Origin: Nitrincola iocasae
Lineage (GTDB): Bacteria; Pseudomonadota; Gammaproteobacteria; Pseudomonadales; Balneatricaceae
Assembly (NCBI RefSeq): GCF_008727795.1
Contig: NZ_CP044222.1
Span: forward strand, 2,666,001-2,730,000
DNA: 64,000 bases
Direction of reading: 5' to 3'
The position numbers were made by a program, and so were the translations under genes. Below the pieces are notes generated by a model that did no database searches, was not told the origin of the DNA, and worked only from the letters and a program-made list of their open reading frames with translations. The first letter of the stretch is position 1. Every line of letters begins with the position of its first letter. Positions 61,744-64,000 of the stretch are shown piece by piece.

Positions 61744-62411
61744 TGTACCCTCTTAACTAAAGTGGTGTAGCGGGTGGCGCGACGATAAGCCAGCTCAACA
61801 ATTCCCATAACGGCATAGACAATGCAAATATACATAACGGCCGTGAGAGCGAAAATTTCGAACGGCTTGTAGGTTGAACCTATAAGACGTTGCGCCTGAT
61901 ACGTCAGTTCCACTACAGAAATAATCGATACCAATGAAGAGTTCTTAACCAGCACAATACCCAACACACCCACGGAACGAATCATTAAACCGGCTGCTTG
62001 TGGTAACACCACATAGGTCAGCGTTTGAAAACGACCAAATCCGATTGAGCGCGATGCTTCATTCTGACCGCTGTCTACCGATTCCAGTGCACCGCGAATG
62101 GCTTCACTCATATACGCACCGATATTAAAGGCACCCACCAACACACCGCAGGTAAATGGATCCAACCTGATTCCCAGAGCGGGACCACCATAAAACACCA
62201 GCAACAGTTGCACAAAATAGGGCGTACCCCGGATAACGCTAATATAACCACGGGCAAACCATTGCAGTGGAATAAACTTGATTGAACGCATGAAAACCAG
62301 TACACAGGCAACGACAAAACCCAGCGAGATTGCGCGAGCAGATATATCGACGGTAACCCAGGCGGCTTTTAGCAATAAGGGGGTCACCCCGACCATCAAT
62401 TCAAAATCCAT
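61740..62411 (-). CDS. Polar amino-acid ABC transporter permease 1
   Basis: A 223-residue HisMQ-type permease with about five helices and the EAA loop SGQNEASRSIGFGRFQTLTYVVLPQA. It is the first permease gene after the binding-protein gene, separated by about 150 bases holding a stem-loop that may reduce its expression relative to the binding protein. Confidence 0.93.
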   Translation of the reverse strand: MDFELMVGVTPLLLKAAWVTVDISARAISLGFVVACVLVFMRSIKFIPLQWFARGYISVIRGTPYFVQLLLVFYGGPALGIRLDPFTCGVLVGAFNIGAYMSEAIRGALESVDSGQNEASRSIGFGRFQTLTYVVLPQAAGLMIRSVGVLGIVLVKNSSLVSIISVVELTYQAQRLIGSTYKPFEIFALTAVMYICIVYAVMGIVELAYRRATRYTTLVKRVQ

Positions 62412-62462
62412 ACTCCAACCCTTTTTCTATTTTAAATCTCAGGGAGACAAGAGTTGTTATAG

Positions 62463-62520
62463 GGGTATAAGCCACAAGCCAACAATCACTAAGACAAAAA
62501 ATGACTTGTGCCTTGTACCC
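62463..62520 (-). promoter_or_regulatory. Stem-loop between binding-protein and permease genes
   Basis: GGGTATAAGCCACAAG (62463-62478) pairs with CTTGTGCCTTGTACCC (62505-62520) with one G-U pair and one mismatch over 16 positions; loop 26 bases. No T run follows on the minus strand. The position matches mRNA-stabilising or partial-termination structures that raise binding-protein levels in transporter operons. Confidence 0.55.
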
Positions 62521-62560
62521 ACAGAAACATCTGATCTGTCATATCAGATTACAGGTGGAG

Positions 62561-63364
62561 TTACTCGATAGTCGCACCTTCACCGATCCACTTATCGACG
62601 ATGCTCTGATAGGTGCCATCTGCTTTAATTTCAGCCAGAGCAGTGTTCAAAGCTTCGAGTAGTTCAGGTTTATTTTTCTGAATGGATATAGCTGCAGGCC
62701 ATCTTGGCAGTTCACCCACCTCAACTAATTTAATATCCGGATTGTTTTCTCTCAGAGCGACATAGACAGGGACATCATCCGCGATAATGGCATCCACACG
62801 CCCTGTTGTCAGGCCTGTAAGCATATCTGGCAGGCCCTGGAAGGTCTGGTTACGCCATTTGCCATCACCATTTTCAACAGCCCACTGGTTACCGGTTTCA
62901 CCGATCGTAGAACCTACACGTTTGCCTTCAAGGTCTTCCAGGCTGTTAATATCGGTGTTATCGCCTTGTACCCACACTGATAAGCCTGAACTGTAATAGG
63001 AGTCAGTAAAATCCACTGCACGCTGACGTTCTTCAGTGACACTCATACTACAGATACAGGCATCAAAACGTCCGCCGGCCAGTGCCGCGACTATGCCACT
63101 CCAGGGAGAGGTTTGAATATCGACATCCACGCCCATTTTTTCTGCCACAGCTTTGGCAATATCGACATCAAACCCGACCACATTTCCATCAGTATCAACA
63201 AAACTGAAAGGGGGGTAAGCACCCGAGTTTGCAACTTTAAACACATCTTCTTTAATTTGAGGTAAATCGCGTGCATCAGCCGTCATGGAAACCATGGATG
63301 CAGTACTAAAAACAAACGCAGCGGCTACCAGGGATTTAGTTAAATGCTGTTTAATCATATTCAT
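62561..63364 (-). CDS. Amino-acid ABC transporter periplasmic substrate-binding protein
   Basis: A 267-residue family 3 solute-binding protein. Signal peptide 1-31 (ends TADA), then SGAYPPFSFVDTDGNVVGFDVDIAKAVAEKMG, ICSMSVTEERQRAVDFTDSYY and VGSTIGETGNQWAVEN. It binds a polar amino-acid-like ligand; residues are those of the lysine/arginine/ornithine or related group in general form but the ligand cannot be assigned. First gene of the operon, transcribed away from the LysR gene at 63643. Confidence 0.94.
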   Translation of the reverse strand: MNMIKQHLTKSLVAAAFVFSTASMVSMTADARDLPQIKEDVFKVANSGAYPPFSFVDTDGNVVGFDVDIAKAVAEKMGVDVDIQTSPWSGIVAALAGGRFDACICSMSVTEERQRAVDFTDSYYSSGLSVWVQGDNTDINSLEDLEGKRVGSTIGETGNQWAVENGDGKWRNQTFQGLPDMLTGLTTGRVDAIIADDVPVYVALRENNPDIKLVEVGELPRWPAAISIQKNKPELLEALNTALAEIKADGTYQSIVDKWIGEGATIE

Positions 63365-63585
63365 GTTGTTATCCTACTTAGTGAAAAGATCTTGTTTATA
63401 CCTGGAGGTATAAACAACACAGTTTGCCGGATTGATCAGTCATACTTCAGCTCTTCACAACCGAATCAATCAATAGAGTTTAAGCCTGTATCAAAAAACT
63501 GACTTGTTTTGAGTGTAAGTCAAATTCAATTAATTTCAACTTATAATGTTTTTTCATTAAATGATGATTTTTACTCATGGTATTT

Positions 63586-63602
63586 TCACGATGAACACGT
63601 GA
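63586..63602. promoter_or_regulatory. Inverted repeat, candidate operator for the LysR regulator
   Basis: TCACG-N7-CGTGA, 40 bases before the LysR start in the divergent promoter region (63365-63642) of the catabolic operon. Its T-N11-A-like geometry fits LysR sites. Binding is untested. Confidence 0.4.
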
Positions 63603-63642
63603 TAATCTGTCCAATACGGATCGATATTCACGGGACAATCTA

Positions 63643-64000
63643 ATGAAAGAAGTAAACTTAAACTCACTCAAATCACTGATGGTTTTCAAGACACTCTATG
63701 AATCTGATACCGCCACCCGTGCAGCCAAAGCACTTGGGCTTACTCAGTCAGGTGTCAGCCGATCCCTGGCACAACTGGAAGACAATATTGGTATGCCCCT
63801 GTTCATGCGCCACAAAAACCGACTTATCAAACTGCCTGAAGCCGATGAGTTGTATCAGGAAATTATGCAACTGATGGGTAATCTGGATGAAATGAAACAT
63901 ACCATAGTCGCGCTGCGTGAATTTGGTGTGTCCCGAATGCGTTTAGCCTCAGCTCCGGCCCTTGGTTTTGCTTATATTCCGGAGGTCATTGCAGCTATTT
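63643..64000 (+). CDS. LysR family transcriptional regulator (5' part)
   Basis: The first 119 residues of a LysR-type regulator cut by the right edge. The winged helix is clear (about 6-65: FKTLYESDTATRAAKALGLTQSGVSRSLAQLE, then GMPLFMRHKNR), and the start of the effector domain (MRLASAPALGF) is in view. Divergent from the importer/catabolic operon and its probable regulator. The start at 63643 fits the family; the upstream ribosome site is weak. Confidence 0.9.
   Translation, partial: MKEVNLNSLKSLMVFKTLYESDTATRAAKALGLTQSGVSRSLAQLEDNIGMPLFMRHKNRLIKLPEADELYQEIMQLMGNLDEMKHTIVALREFGVSRMRLASAPALGFAYIPEVIAAI

Noticed and set aside
53549..63364. Ectoine degradation operon
   Set aside because: An M20 deacylase and an aminotransferase are present, but the ectoine hydrolase (M24 type) and the semialdehyde dehydrogenase expected for that pathway are missing, while a CoA-transferase and thiolase are present.

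Overview
The window looks like chromosomal DNA of a free-living, probably marine, aerobic gammaproteobacterium of the Pseudomonadales/Oceanospirillales type. The grounds are a caa3-type cytochrome oxidase cluster in the pseudomonad gene order, a glutathione-independent formaldehyde dehydrogenase, a dipeptidase-like protein of the glycine-betaine catabolism type, an MksBEF condensin, several c-di-GMP proteins and GTAGGAGC-type REP elements. The assignment rests on remembered family and gene-order resemblance; no search was run.

Layout. 0-6.4 kb: an M19 dipeptidase-like protein with altered metal ligands, a small conserved protein, a cytochrome b561/YceI pair facing a LysR regulator, bolA with a DUF3422 membrane protein, and an orphan ORF. 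6.5-10.1 kb: a PhnD-domain/HD-GYP/degenerate-GGDEF fusion and a secreted orphan flanked by a repeated leader. 10.1-17.8 kb: mksFEB, ycaO, and tRNA-Asn and tRNA-Pro behind a strong promoter. 18-33.4 kb is the accessory part: a 1-Cys peroxiredoxin, two lipoprotein genes, two autotransporter adhesins each preceded by a DsbA/FrnE-like gene (one carrying an exact 249-bp internal deletion), fdhA with an AraC regulator, and clusters of REP hairpins in the gaps. 33.5-41 kb: a membrane-bound AraC regulator, a PhnD-like binding protein in an operon with a dCache-PAS-GGDEF-EAL protein, rlmE, and an AT-rich CSS-type EAL gene. 41-43.5 kb: a COG2509 flavoprotein and a SpoU methyltransferase.

43.5-52.8 kb, minus strand, is the terminal oxidase locus: DUF2970, coxB with a fused cytochrome c domain, coxA, ctaG, coxC, SURF1, a small anchored protein, ctaA and cyoE, then a YIP1-like protein, a terminator and a TlpA-like thioredoxin. 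A twin-transmembrane small gene is embedded antisense, and its start codon overlaps that of SURF1 in one CATG.

53.5-63.4 kb, minus strand, is a tightly packed catabolic operon: a polar amino-acid ABC importer, class III aminotransferase, two-subunit CoA-transferase, M20 deacylase, thiolase, acetylpolyamine-amidohydrolase-like deacetylase and RidA, facing a LysR regulator cut by the window end. Read together the genes describe import, deacylation, transamination, CoA activation and thiolysis of an acylated amino acid whose identity the sequence does not give.

The most interesting points are the glycine-finger architecture of the large adhesin, the two PhnD-fold/c-di-GMP sensors, the catabolic operon with two different deacylase families, the shared CATG start, and the precise deletion in one DsbA/FrnE copy.
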